Translations under genes and position numbers: made by a program | Part shown: positions 1 to 5,599 of the stretch, one piece after another | How positions within the stretch are numbered: the first letter of the stretch is position 1 | Layout: each line of letters begins with the position of its first letter | The notes under the pieces: model-generated | Databases searched by the model: none | What the model saw: only the letters and a program-made list of their open reading frames with translations | Told to the model about the DNA's origin: nothing | Assembly (NCBI GenBank): GCA_031273285.1 | Contig: JAISSE010000185.1 | Location: 1-5,599 of the forward strand | Length of the DNA stretch: 5,599 nt | Direction of reading: 5' to 3' | Source: Prevotellaceae bacterium | Lineage (GTDB): Bacteria > Bacteroidota > Bacteroidia > Bacteroidales > UBA932

Positions 1-23
1 GGCAGCCCATTTCAAAATCGTTA

Positions 24-52
24 TTGAAATTCAAAAAAAATATCTAATTTTG
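24..52 (+). promoter_or_regulatory. Bacteroidota-type promoter for the four-gene cluster
   Basis: A -7 box TAATTTTG at 45-52 matches the Bacteroidota consensus TAnnTTTG exactly. A TTG at 24-26 lies 18 nt upstream, within the spacing known for the -33 element of this phylum. The tract between them is A-rich. Transcription would start a few bases downstream of position 52, giving a short leader of roughly 10-20 nt before the ATG at 75. No Shine-Dalgarno is visible; the bases before the ATG are purely A/T apart from one G, as is common in this phylum. The motif match is seen directly; promoter activity is inferred. Confidence 0.68.
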
Positions 53-74
53 CGCCTGCAATATTGTATATAAT

Positions 75-560
75 ATGAATAAGAAAAATGTTCTGTACGT
101 GGGGATTCTATTAGCCGGAACCATGTTGTCCGTTGCAGGCAATGCGCAGGATTTGCAGGATTCCATCGCGGTCAATCCCCTGGATTCCATAGCGGCGTAT
201 GATATATTCGATAAATTGTCCGAAACAGCCGAAGGAAAAGTAATTTTGGGAGGCGACGATGTGAAATCGATTATCAACGAAATGAAAACACAAAAGAACA
301 ACATCCTGAAAGGTTGGCGAATAAGAATATTCAGAGACAGCAGTCAGGCAGCATCCCGCAAAGCCGAAAGTATAAAAAGCGACATCGAAAAAACTTTTCC
401 CGGTGTTCCCGTATATATCCGACATGATTCTCCGCATTTCTACGTCGAAGTAGGCGATTACAGGACGCGGGACGATGCGGAAAAGATGAAGCGGACGCTG
501 CGTGCCGAATTTCCCGGAGCGAGTATTGTTCCGGCATCCATTAATTTTCCACCGTTATGA
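75..560 (+). CDS. Secreted SPOR-domain protein
   Basis: A 161-residue exported protein with one C-terminal SPOR domain. SPOR domains bind peptidoglycan, often glycan strands stripped of stem peptides at division sites. Residues 1-24 form a signal peptide: Lys3-Lys4, a hydrophobic core at about 6-20, and a likely signal peptidase I site after AGNA (Ala24). There is no lipobox Cys, so the product should be free in the periplasm. Residues 25-75 are a low-conservation linker. The SPOR domain spans about 79-157 and shows the family's two halves: a first strand (WRIRIF, 81-86) and helix (90-106), then a second strand (FYVEVGDYRTRDDAE, 122-136) and helix; VEVGDYRTR is the typical second-half signature. 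The stop overlaps the next start as ATGA, so the two genes are probably translationally coupled. The start at 75 is the only ATG giving a full signal peptide and sits just after a good promoter. Fold and location are well supported; the specific cellular role is unknown. Confidence 0.88.
   Translation: MNKKNVLYVGILLAGTMLSVAGNAQDLQDSIAVNPLDSIAAYDIFDKLSETAEGKVILGGDDVKSIINEMKTQKNNILKGWRIRIFRDSSQAASRKAESIKSDIEKTFPGVPVYIRHDSPHFYVEVGDYRTRDDAEKMKRTLRAEFPGASIVPASINFPPL
158..195 (+). repeat. Short imperfect direct repeat inside the SPOR gene
   Basis: A 14-base unit at 158-171 (GGATTCCATCGCGG) recurs at 182-195 (GGATTCCATAGCGG) with one mismatch. The period is 24 nt, so the frame is kept, and each copy encodes Asp-Ser-Ile-Ala (residues 29-32 and 37-40). 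Just upstream, GCAGGATT occurs at 146-153 and 155-162, also in phase (9 nt). Together these lie in the linker right after the signal peptide. This looks like local slippage in an unconstrained linker, not a regulatory element. Confidence 0.5.
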
Positions 561-2440
561 GCGACAAAATCAAACACGAGTGCGGAATAGCATTCATTCG
601 GTTATTAAAACCGCTTAGTTATTACAGAAAAAAATACGGCACGTGGATGTACGGCATTCAGCGGCTGTACCTCCTGATGGAAAAGCAGCACAACAGAGGT
701 CAGGACGGCGCCGGCGTTGCTACCCTGAAGCTGAATCCCGCCTACGGTCGTCCGTATATCGACCGTGCACGTTCGGATTCAAAAAGCCCGATAAGAGATG
801 TTTTCGACGAAATCAATCTGAAAATCCAGAAATCGGAAAATTTTCAGGATCCCGACAATGCGGGTGAAAATGTCAGATATGCAGGCGAATTGCTTTTGGG
901 ACACCTGCGATATGCCACACACGGAAAAACAACAATAGAAAATGTGCATCCCGTAATGCGGTTCAATAACTGGAAAGCCCGCAATCTGGTACTTGCCGGA
1001 AATTTCAATCTCACGAATGTGGACGAGATATTCAACCGTTTAGTCGATGAGGGACAGCATCCGCGCGATTTGTCCGACACCGTTACCGTTCTCGAAAAAA
1101 TCGGATTTTTCCTTGATACCGAATACGACAGGATGCATCATCAATATGTGGAACAGGGACTTACAAACGGGAAGGAAATAGCGCGGCTGATCGAAGACAA
1201 TCTGGATGTTGTGAGCATCCTCAAAAAAGCCACAAAACATTTCGACGGCGGATACACAATAGAAGGCATGATCGGAAACGGCGACGCATTTATTCTCAGA
1301 GACCCCAACGGAATCCGTCCGGCATTCTATTATGCCGACAGTGAGGTTGTTGTTGCGGCGTCGGAAAGACCCGTAATTCAAACGGCATTCAAGCTGAATG
1401 TCGAAGACATTAAGGAAATCGCGCCGGGAAATGCGCTGATTATCAAAAAAGACGGAACTTATTCCGAAGAAACGATACGTCTGCCGGCAAAACGCGCTTC
1501 CTGTTCTTTCGAACGAATTTATTTTTCGAGAGGAACGGACAAATTCATCTACGAAGAACGAAAAACGCTCGGCTATCAGTTGATACCCAACATTCTGAAA
1601 GCAATCGACCACGATTTGGAAAACACAGTACTCTCGTACATTCCCAATACTGCGGAAATTGCTTTCTACGGCATGCTGAAGGGAATAGACGAATATCTTG
1701 TCGGGGAAAAACACAGGAGAATACTCAATTCCGCTCCGCTCTCCGACAAAGAGTTGTGGGAAATAATCAATTACAAGCCCCGTATCGAAAAAATCGCCGT
1801 CAAGGACGTTAAACTCAGGACATTCATAACCGAAGACAGTTCGAGAAACGATATGGTGGAACATGTATACGACGTAACCTACGGCGTTGTCAAACCGGAT
1901 GACAATCTGGTGATAATCGACGATTCCATCGTGCGGGGGACAACGCTCAAAACGAGTATCCTGAAGATGCTCGACAGGCTGAATCCGAAAAAAATCGTGG
2001 TAGTCAGTTCCGCGCCGCAAATAAGATATCCCGACTGTTACGGAATAGACATGACGCGCATGACGGAATTTTGCGCTTTCAGGGCGGCGATAGAACTCTT
2101 GCACGAGACAGGTCAATGGCACATTATCAACGATGTTTACAGAAAATGCCTGGAACAGCAGAATCTCCCGAAGGAACAAATCGTGAACCATGTGAAGGAA
2201 ATTTACGCACAGTTCACCGACGAACAGATTTCCGGGAAAATCGCGGAAATGCTTCGCCCCGAAGACATGAATGCGGAAGTCGAGCTGGTTTTCCAGACAA
2301 TTGAAGGAGTGCACAATGCCTGTCCCAACAACACCGGCGACTGGTATTTCAGCGGCAATTATCCCACTCCGGGAGGCAATAAAACCGTTAACAGGGCATT
2401 CATCAACTACTACGAAAACCGCGATGTCAGACCCTATTAA
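557..2440 (+). CDS. PurF-like amidophosphoribosyltransferase, long Bacteroidota form
   Basis: A 627-residue cytoplasmic enzyme with an N-terminal Ntn-type class II glutaminase and a C-terminal phosphoribosyltransferase domain. The family converts PRPP and glutamine to 5-phosphoribosylamine, the first step of purine synthesis. Visible motifs: likely nucleophile Cys9 (ECGIAF, needing removal of eight residues), QHNRGQDGAG (44-53), GHLRYATHGKT (115-124, Arg118 for substrate carboxylate), NFNLTN (149-154), SDT (173-175), RDPNGIRP (248-255), CSFERIYFSR (316-325), PNT (363-365), RTFI (421-424) and the PRPP loop IIDDSIVRGTT (453-463). Usual PurF is about 450-510 residues; the extra length comes from an insert at about 54-114, another at about 375-415, and a longer C-terminus. 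Oddities: an extra Asn in the usual QHRGQ motif, Phe150 where Asn-Gly is usual, and no C-x2-C pair near WYFSGNYPT (596-604), so no Fe-S cluster is expected. It could be a second, divergent PurF beside a standard one elsewhere, or the sole enzyme. The start is set by the ATGA overlap. Family is certain; exact substrate role is less so. Confidence 0.9.
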   Translation: MSDKIKHECGIAFIRLLKPLSYYRKKYGTWMYGIQRLYLLMEKQHNRGQDGAGVATLKLNPAYGRPYIDRARSDSKSPIRDVFDEINLKIQKSENFQDPDNAGENVRYAGELLLGHLRYATHGKTTIENVHPVMRFNNWKARNLVLAGNFNLTNVDEIFNRLVDEGQHPRDLSDTVTVLEKIGFFLDTEYDRMHHQYVEQGLTNGKEIARLIEDNLDVVSILKKATKHFDGGYTIEGMIGNGDAFILRDPNGIRPAFYYADSEVVVAASERPVIQTAFKLNVEDIKEIAPGNALIIKKDGTYSEETIRLPAKRASCSFERIYFSRGTDKFIYEERKTLGYQLIPNILKAIDHDLENTVLSYIPNTAEIAFYGMLKGIDEYLVGEKHRRILNSAPLSDKELWEIINYKPRIEKIAVKDVKLRTFITEDSSRNDMVEHVYDVTYGVVKPDDNLVIIDDSIVRGTTLKTSILKMLDRLNPKKIVVVSSAPQIRYPDCYGIDMTRMTEFCAFRAAIELLHETGQWHIINDVYRKCLEQQNLPKEQIVNHVKEIYAQFTDEQISGKIAEMLRPEDMNAEVELVFQTIEGVHNACPNNTGDWYFSGNYPTPGGNKTVNRAFINYYENRDVRPY

Positions 2441-2443
2441 AGC

Positions 2444-3571
2444 ATGAAACCGATGTTTATCATATCAATACTTCTTGCATACTTCGGAGCTAACATTTAC
2501 ATTTTATTGAGGGGACTGCACTCGCTGCCGCAGGGCGTGTTCCGGATTATGTTTGCGACAGTCGTATGTTTTTTGGCGATAATTTTCTTTGCGGGAATGT
2601 TTTTCGAAAATAAATTTCCCGTCGGGATAACGTCCGTCATGCAGCATCTCGGCGGCACATGGCTGGTTTCGCTTGTTTATTCCGTTCCGATAATACTTAT
2701 TATAGATATCATTCGCCTTGTCAACAAATTTCTCCCGTTTTTGCCCGGATTTATGACCGTCAATCCGCAAATCACAAGGTTATACACATTCCTGTCCGTT
2801 TTCGGACTGGTCGTCGTCATACTTGTTGCGGGCATAATCAAATTCAACAATCCGTCGGTCGTCAAACCCGATTTCAAAACCTCGAAAACGACAGGCAAAG
2901 CGCCCAGGATAGTCGTAGCGTCCGATTTACATCTGGGTTATCTTTCGGGAACGAATAAACTGAACGACTTTGTGGAACTTATCAACAGTCAGAATCCGGA
3001 TATCGTTCTCCTGTGCGGAGATATTTTCGACCGAAGCACACGTCCCGTAGAGTCGAAAAACATGGTAGCCAAACTTCGGGAAATCAGGGCGACCATGGGA
3101 GTCTACGCCGTCCCGGGCAATCACGAATATTACGGAAACAGGGAAAAAGCGTTCCGCTATCTTTCCGAAGCATTTATCCTGCTTAGAGACAGCATCGCAC
3201 AACCCGCCGAAGACATTTATATCGTCGGCAGAGACGACCGCACGAACAAAAACAGAAAATCGCTGGAAGAACTTATGCGGGGAATCGACCGCAACAAGCT
3301 GATTATCCTGCTCGACCATCAGCCGCACCATCTGGAGGAAGCGCAGGCGGCAGGCGTGGATTTTCAGTTTTCGGGACATACGCACGACGGGCAGGTATGG
3401 CCTGTAAGCGCCATTACTCGCACAATGTACGAAAAATCGTACGGTTATCTGAAAAAAGGCAATACTCAGTATTACATCACATCGGGACTGGGACTTTGGG
3501 GCGCTCATCTGCGAATAGGCACACGTTCCGAAATCGTTGTACTTGAAAATTATACCGAAATACGGGAATGA
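2444..3571 (+). CDS. Membrane-anchored calcineurin-like metallophosphoesterase
   Basis: A 375-residue protein with a membrane N-terminus and a two-metal phosphoesterase domain. Hydrophobic segments lie at about 3-22, 33-53, 70-90 and 112-132. The catalytic domain (about 154-370) carries the full metal-binding set in order: DLHLG (161-165; Asp161, His163), GDIFDR (192-197; Asp193), GNHE (225-228; Asn226, His227), a lone His in LDHQP (His292) and SGHTHDGQ (310-317; His312, His314). The ending YITSGLGLWGAHLRIGTRSEI-like stretch (344-364) is typical of YkuE/YaeI-type relatives. No metal ligand is missing, so it should be active on some phosphodiester or phosphomonoester, but the substrate cannot be read from sequence. 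Basic residues flank segments 1 and 3 on the same side (Arg23/Arg34; Arg91, Lys95), which by the positive-inside rule would put the catalytic domain in the periplasm; this is tentative. It follows the preceding stop by 3 nt and overlaps aroA by ATGA. An internal ATG at 2453 is possible but would trim the first helix. Confidence 0.9.
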   Translation: MKPMFIISILLAYFGANIYILLRGLHSLPQGVFRIMFATVVCFLAIIFFAGMFFENKFPVGITSVMQHLGGTWLVSLVYSVPIILIIDIIRLVNKFLPFLPGFMTVNPQITRLYTFLSVFGLVVVILVAGIIKFNNPSVVKPDFKTSKTTGKAPRIVVASDLHLGYLSGTNKLNDFVELINSQNPDIVLLCGDIFDRSTRPVESKNMVAKLREIRATMGVYAVPGNHEYYGNREKAFRYLSEAFILLRDSIAQPAEDIYIVGRDDRTNKNRKSLEELMRGIDRNKLIILLDHQPHHLEEAQAAGVDFQFSGHTHDGQVWPVSAITRTMYEKSYGYLKKGNTQYYITSGLGLWGAHLRIGTRSEIVVLENYTEIRE

Positions 3572-4848
3572 ACGTTACAATCCAGCCTTCGGCAATAAAC
3601 GGAAAAATACCGGCGCCATGTTCAAAAAGCGTGGCACAGAGAGTATTTGCAGCATCTCTGCTGAGCAGGGGCGAAACGCTCGTTACAGGTTATACGGAAT
3701 CGAACGATTCGACGGCGGCGCTGGAAATCATTCAAAATCTCGGCGCAAGAATAAAATCGGGAAATAATCCGGTCATCAAGGGCAATCCTCCGGCTGCCAA
3801 AACCGCCGCACTGAGGCTTGACTGCGGCGAATCGGGACTTTCATCGCGTTTGTTCGCTCCCCTGTCGCTGCTGTATTCCGAAAATGTAACCATCAACGGC
3901 AGGGGAAGTTTACTCAAACGACCTTTTTCCGGGCTGATGAGGTCTCCTTTCGAACAGATGGGTATAAAATATTCGGACAATAACGGCTTTCTGCCCGTTA
4001 ATTTGCAGGGACAACTGTCGGCAAAAGAAATCACTGCGGACGGAAGCGGCGGTTCGCAGTTCCTTTCGGGAATTTTGATGGCTTTGCCTCTGCTGCCGGG
4101 CGATTCGGTTGTTAGGCTGCGAAATCCGAAAAGCAAACCGTATATCGACCTCACCGTAAATGTCGCGTCGAAATTCGGCGTCGCGATAGAGAACGAAAAC
4201 TACGGGGTTTTCCGCATCAGGGGCAGACAGCATTATGCCTGCGGCAGTTTCAATATCGAAGGCGACTGGAGCGGAGCGTCGTGTCTGCTCGTTGCCGGAG
4301 CCGTTGCCGGAGAAATCGAGGTAACAAATCTGGATTATCAGTCACATCAGGCGGATAAGCGAATTGTGGAAATTCTGGCAGCCGCAGGCGCCGATGTCGA
4401 AATAAAAGCATCGTCGGTGAAAGTTTCGAAAAACGGGCTGAAATCTTTCGATTTCGATGCTTCCGACTCGCCCGACCTGTTTCCCGCTCTGGTAGCCCTG
4501 GCGGCTAACTGCGAGGGTGTTTCGCGAATCGGGGGGCTCGGTCGGCTGTCGACCAAAGAGAGCAACAGAGCCGAAACTCTGAACTCCGAATTTGGGAAAC
4601 TCGGCATAAGGATTGAACTGAACGAATACGAAGACTGCATGACTGTCGAAGGCTGCACAACGAAAAGCAGGATAAAAAAAGCGGTGATAAATTCCCATAA
4701 TGACCACCGAATAGCGATGTCCGCAGCGGTCGGAGCGCTCGGATTGCTCGATTCGGAGGCGGAAATTGTCATCGAACAGGCCGACTGCGTCAATAAATCG
4801 TACCCCGGATTCTGGAAAGATATCGACACGATAAGATGTTATAAATAA
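3568..4848 (+). CDS. aroA: 3-phosphoshikimate 1-carboxyvinyltransferase (EPSP synthase)
   Basis: A 426-residue cytoplasmic enzyme, the same size as E. coli AroA (427). It joins shikimate 3-phosphate and phosphoenolpyruvate to give EPSP, the sixth step of the shikimate pathway to chorismate. Active-site residues, by recalled E. coli numbering: Lys20-Ser21 and Arg25 in CSKSVAQR (K22, S23, R27), Arg94 (R100), Arg118 (R124), Ser163-Gln164 (S170, Q171), Asp303 in SPDLF (D313), the KESNR box 330-334 (K340, E341, R344), Arg381 in NDHRIAM (R386) and Lys410 in NKSYPGF (K411). All catalytic charges are therefore present. The loop normally read as NAGTAMRPL is instead GESGLSSRL (87-95), keeping Gly90 and Arg94 but placing Leu at the Thr97 and Pro101 positions, and Gly162 replaces Ser169. 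The start is set by the ATGA overlap with the phosphoesterase gene. It is the last gene of the cluster. The call is firm; MurA is excluded by the absence of its catalytic Cys loop and by the AroA-type KESNR and NKSYPGF boxes. Confidence 0.94.
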   Translation: MNVTIQPSAINGKIPAPCSKSVAQRVFAASLLSRGETLVTGYTESNDSTAALEIIQNLGARIKSGNNPVIKGNPPAAKTAALRLDCGESGLSSRLFAPLSLLYSENVTINGRGSLLKRPFSGLMRSPFEQMGIKYSDNNGFLPVNLQGQLSAKEITADGSGGSQFLSGILMALPLLPGDSVVRLRNPKSKPYIDLTVNVASKFGVAIENENYGVFRIRGRQHYACGSFNIEGDWSGASCLLVAGAVAGEIEVTNLDYQSHQADKRIVEILAAAGADVEIKASSVKVSKNGLKSFDFDASDSPDLFPALVALAANCEGVSRIGGLGRLSTKESNRAETLNSEFGKLGIRIELNEYEDCMTVEGCTTKSRIKKAVINSHNDHRIAMSAAVGALGLLDSEAEIVIEQADCVNKSYPGFWKDIDTIRCYK

Positions 4849-4955
4849 GATGATTTGAAAATAATATAAAATCAAATTAATCCTTTGGGACAATATAACG
4901 TCATATCCCTGTAAAAAAAATTAAAATAAATTATCGCTGTTTGCGAAAAAATTAA

Positions 4956-4963
4956 TACATTTG
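4956..4963 (+). promoter_or_regulatory. Bacteroidota-type -7 box upstream of the Kelch lipoprotein gene
   Basis: TACATTTG at 4956-4963 matches TAnnTTTG exactly and lies 37 nt before the ATG at 5001, giving a leader of about 30 nt. It is followed by CACCT, and the first promoter's -7 box is followed by CGCCT, so both share TAnnTTTGCnCCT. A -33 element is not clear: the nearest TTTG (4940-4943) is only 12 nt away, shorter than usual. A-rich DNA at 4913-4930 could serve as an upstream activating tract. The 4849-4955 stretch otherwise holds nothing I recognise. Confidence 0.6.
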
Positions 4964-5000
4964 CACCTTTATTTGAAATTAAAATTTTTTAAAAGAAGAT

Positions 5001-5599
5001 ATGAATATAATGAAGATCAGAATTTTTTGCCTCGTGTTGATGGCATCTGCGGCTCTAACTTGTTGCAGTTCCTGCAGTGATGAAGAAGAAGAGTTAATCG
5101 GAAACTGGACAACTCTGGGCGCTTTCGACGGAGCCGCCAGAGGGGACGCCACGGGATTTGTTATCGGAGATACGGCTTATATTTGTTTGGGATACAATGC
5201 TAAATCTGCTGCATTAAACGATTTGTGGCGATATAATCCCGGCGATAAAACATGGAAACCGAGAGCGACATTTCCGGGAACACCGAGATATTCCGCAGTG
5301 TCGTTTACCGCCGCCGGAAAAGCATACGTCGGACTGGGGTATGACGGGAAAGTCGCTTACAAGGATTTTTGGGAATATGACCCCGCAACAAACCGTTGGG
5401 ATTCGGTAACAAGCGTTTTTCCGGGCGAAGCGCGCTATTATGCGGTAGCTGCCGGCATCGGCAATAAAGGATACGTAGGAACGGGCAACGACGGAGGAAG
5501 CACTCTCAAGGATTTCTTTTCGTTTACCCCCGGCACAACTCCCGGTTCGGGAACATGGGCGTCGATAAGCAGTTACGAAGGCTCGAAACGCGAGGGCGC
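5001..5599 (+). CDS. Kelch-repeat surface lipoprotein, N-terminal part
   Basis: The first 199 codons of an open frame running off the window edge. The N-terminus has a basic start (Lys5, Arg7), a hydrophobic core (8-19) and a Cys-rich end with Cys21, Cys22 and Cys25. Cys25 is followed by SDEEEE, which fits the acidic surface-export signal of Bacteroidota lipoproteins; Cys22 has the better lipobox (Leu at -3). So the lipidated Cys is uncertain, but an outer-membrane, probably surface-exposed lipoprotein is likely. From residue 47 on, the chain is Kelch repeats of about 49 residues, each with an Arg-start strand, a Gly-rich YVGLGYD-like strand, then DxWxYxP and a Trp. Kelch repeats build beta-propellers with one repeat per blade. 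Such proteins bind partners or glycans, but no function can be assigned here. The start may be 5001 or 5010 (Met4, giving a more usual signal length); AGAAG at 4994-4998 is only 2 nt from the first and 11 nt from the second. The gene has its own promoter-like box and is probably transcribed separately from aroA. Confidence 0.83.
   Translation, partial: MNIMKIRIFCLVLMASAALTCCSSCSDEEEELIGNWTTLGAFDGAARGDATGFVIGDTAYICLGYNAKSAALNDLWRYNPGDKTWKPRATFPGTPRYSAVSFTAAGKAYVGLGYDGKVAYKDFWEYDPATNRWDSVTSVFPGEARYYAVAAGIGNKGYVGTGNDGGSTLKDFFSFTPGTTPGSGTWASISSYEGSKREG
5139..5588 (+). repeat. Three Kelch-type protein repeats in the lipoprotein gene
   Basis: Repeat units begin at Arg47, Arg96 and Arg145 (5139, 5286, 5433), exactly 49 codons apart, and a fourth starts at Arg197 (5589) before the window ends. 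Matching elements recur in phase: YICLGYN, YVGLGYD, YVGTGND (60, 109, 158) and NDLWRYNP, KDFWEYDP, KDFFSFTP (73, 121, 170), each followed by a Trp (85, 133, 186). Unit three is 52 residues because of a small Gly/Thr/Pro-rich insert near 178-184. The similarity is at protein level; the DNA units have diverged, so this is an old repeat and not recent duplication. Confidence 0.85.

Larger units (their letters stand above)
75..4848 (+). other. Putative four-gene operon
   Basis: Four plus-strand genes follow one another with junctions of -4, +3 and -4 nt (ATGA at 557-560 and at 3568-3571). The only promoter-like sequence upstream is at 24-52, and none of the internal junctions leaves room for a promoter outside coding DNA. 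Internal starts have no recognisable Shine-Dalgarno, so translational coupling through the overlapping stops is likely. The functions are mixed: envelope (SPOR, membrane phosphoesterase) and biosynthesis (PurF-like, AroA). Co-transcription is inferred from spacing. Confidence 0.75.

Noticed and set aside
75..560. SPOR name suggesting sporulation
   Set aside because: SPOR domains are general peptidoglycan-binding modules, and nothing here points to a spore former.
1040..2314. A 424-codon minus-strand open frame opposite the PurF-like gene
   Set aside because: It lies fully inside a gene with strong family motifs, its translation is rich in Phe, Arg, Val and Cys with no recognisable domain, and it is explained by codon bias of the plus strand.
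3568..4848. MurA instead of AroA
   Set aside because: The sequence has AroA-type KESNR, NDHRIAM and NKSYPGF boxes and lacks the MurA catalytic Cys loop.
4851..4879. Inverted repeat TGATTTGA with TCAAATTA after the aroA stop
   Set aside because: About eight pairs including one G-U, all AT-rich, with a 13-nt loop and no T-run; easily due to chance in AT-rich DNA.
4342..4893. Overlapping minus-strand frames opposite the 3' half of aroA
   Set aside because: They are antisense to conserved AroA motifs, show low-complexity Ser/Phe/Arg-rich translations and have no promoter or domain.
4887..4920. Possible terminator: GGG (4887-4889), ATAT (4893-4896), loop, ATAT (4903-4906), CCC (4907-4909)
   Set aside because: The stem is bulged and weak, and it is followed on the plus strand by an A-run, not a T-run, so it does not fit an intrinsic terminator for aroA.

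Overview
The window reads as a chromosomal stretch from a member of the Bacteroidota, most likely Bacteroidales-like. The evidence is two promoter -7 boxes of the phylum's TAnnTTTG type (45-52 and 4956-4963), near-absence of Shine-Dalgarno sequences, a 627-residue amidophosphoribosyltransferase of a form I associate with Bacteroides relatives, a SPOR protein with the sequence style of that phylum, and a lipoprotein signal followed by an acidic run of the Bacteroidota surface-export type. Coding DNA is of middling GC and the short non-coding stretches are strongly AT-rich. No RNA gene, mobile element, CRISPR array or phage signature was seen.

Layout: (1) 1-74, an AT-rich leader with a good Bacteroidota promoter. 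(2) 75-4848, four plus-strand genes packed with almost no spacing: a secreted SPOR-domain protein (75-560), a PurF-like glutamine amidophosphoribosyltransferase (557-2440), a membrane-anchored calcineurin-like metallophosphoesterase (2444-3571) and EPSP synthase AroA (3568-4848). Two junctions are ATGA overlaps and the third is a 3-nt gap, so one transcript from the promoter at 24-52 is likely. (3) 4849-5000, an AT-rich intergenic region with a second promoter and no convincing terminator. (4) 5001 to the window end, the first 199 codons of a Kelch-repeat lipoprotein cut by the window edge.

How the genes relate: AroA makes EPSP for chorismate and aromatic amino acids. The PurF-like enzyme would use glutamine and PRPP to make phosphoribosylamine, as in purine synthesis. 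The SPOR protein and the phosphoesterase point to the cell envelope. There is no single pathway uniting the four, so the cluster is best read as a compact mixed-function operon. The points most worth following are the altered active-site motifs of the PurF-like enzyme (extra residue in the RGQ motif, Asn-Phe in place of Asn-Gly, no C-terminal Cys pair for an Fe-S cluster) and the unusual phosphate-binding loop of AroA. I see no clear evidence of a wholly new system here.
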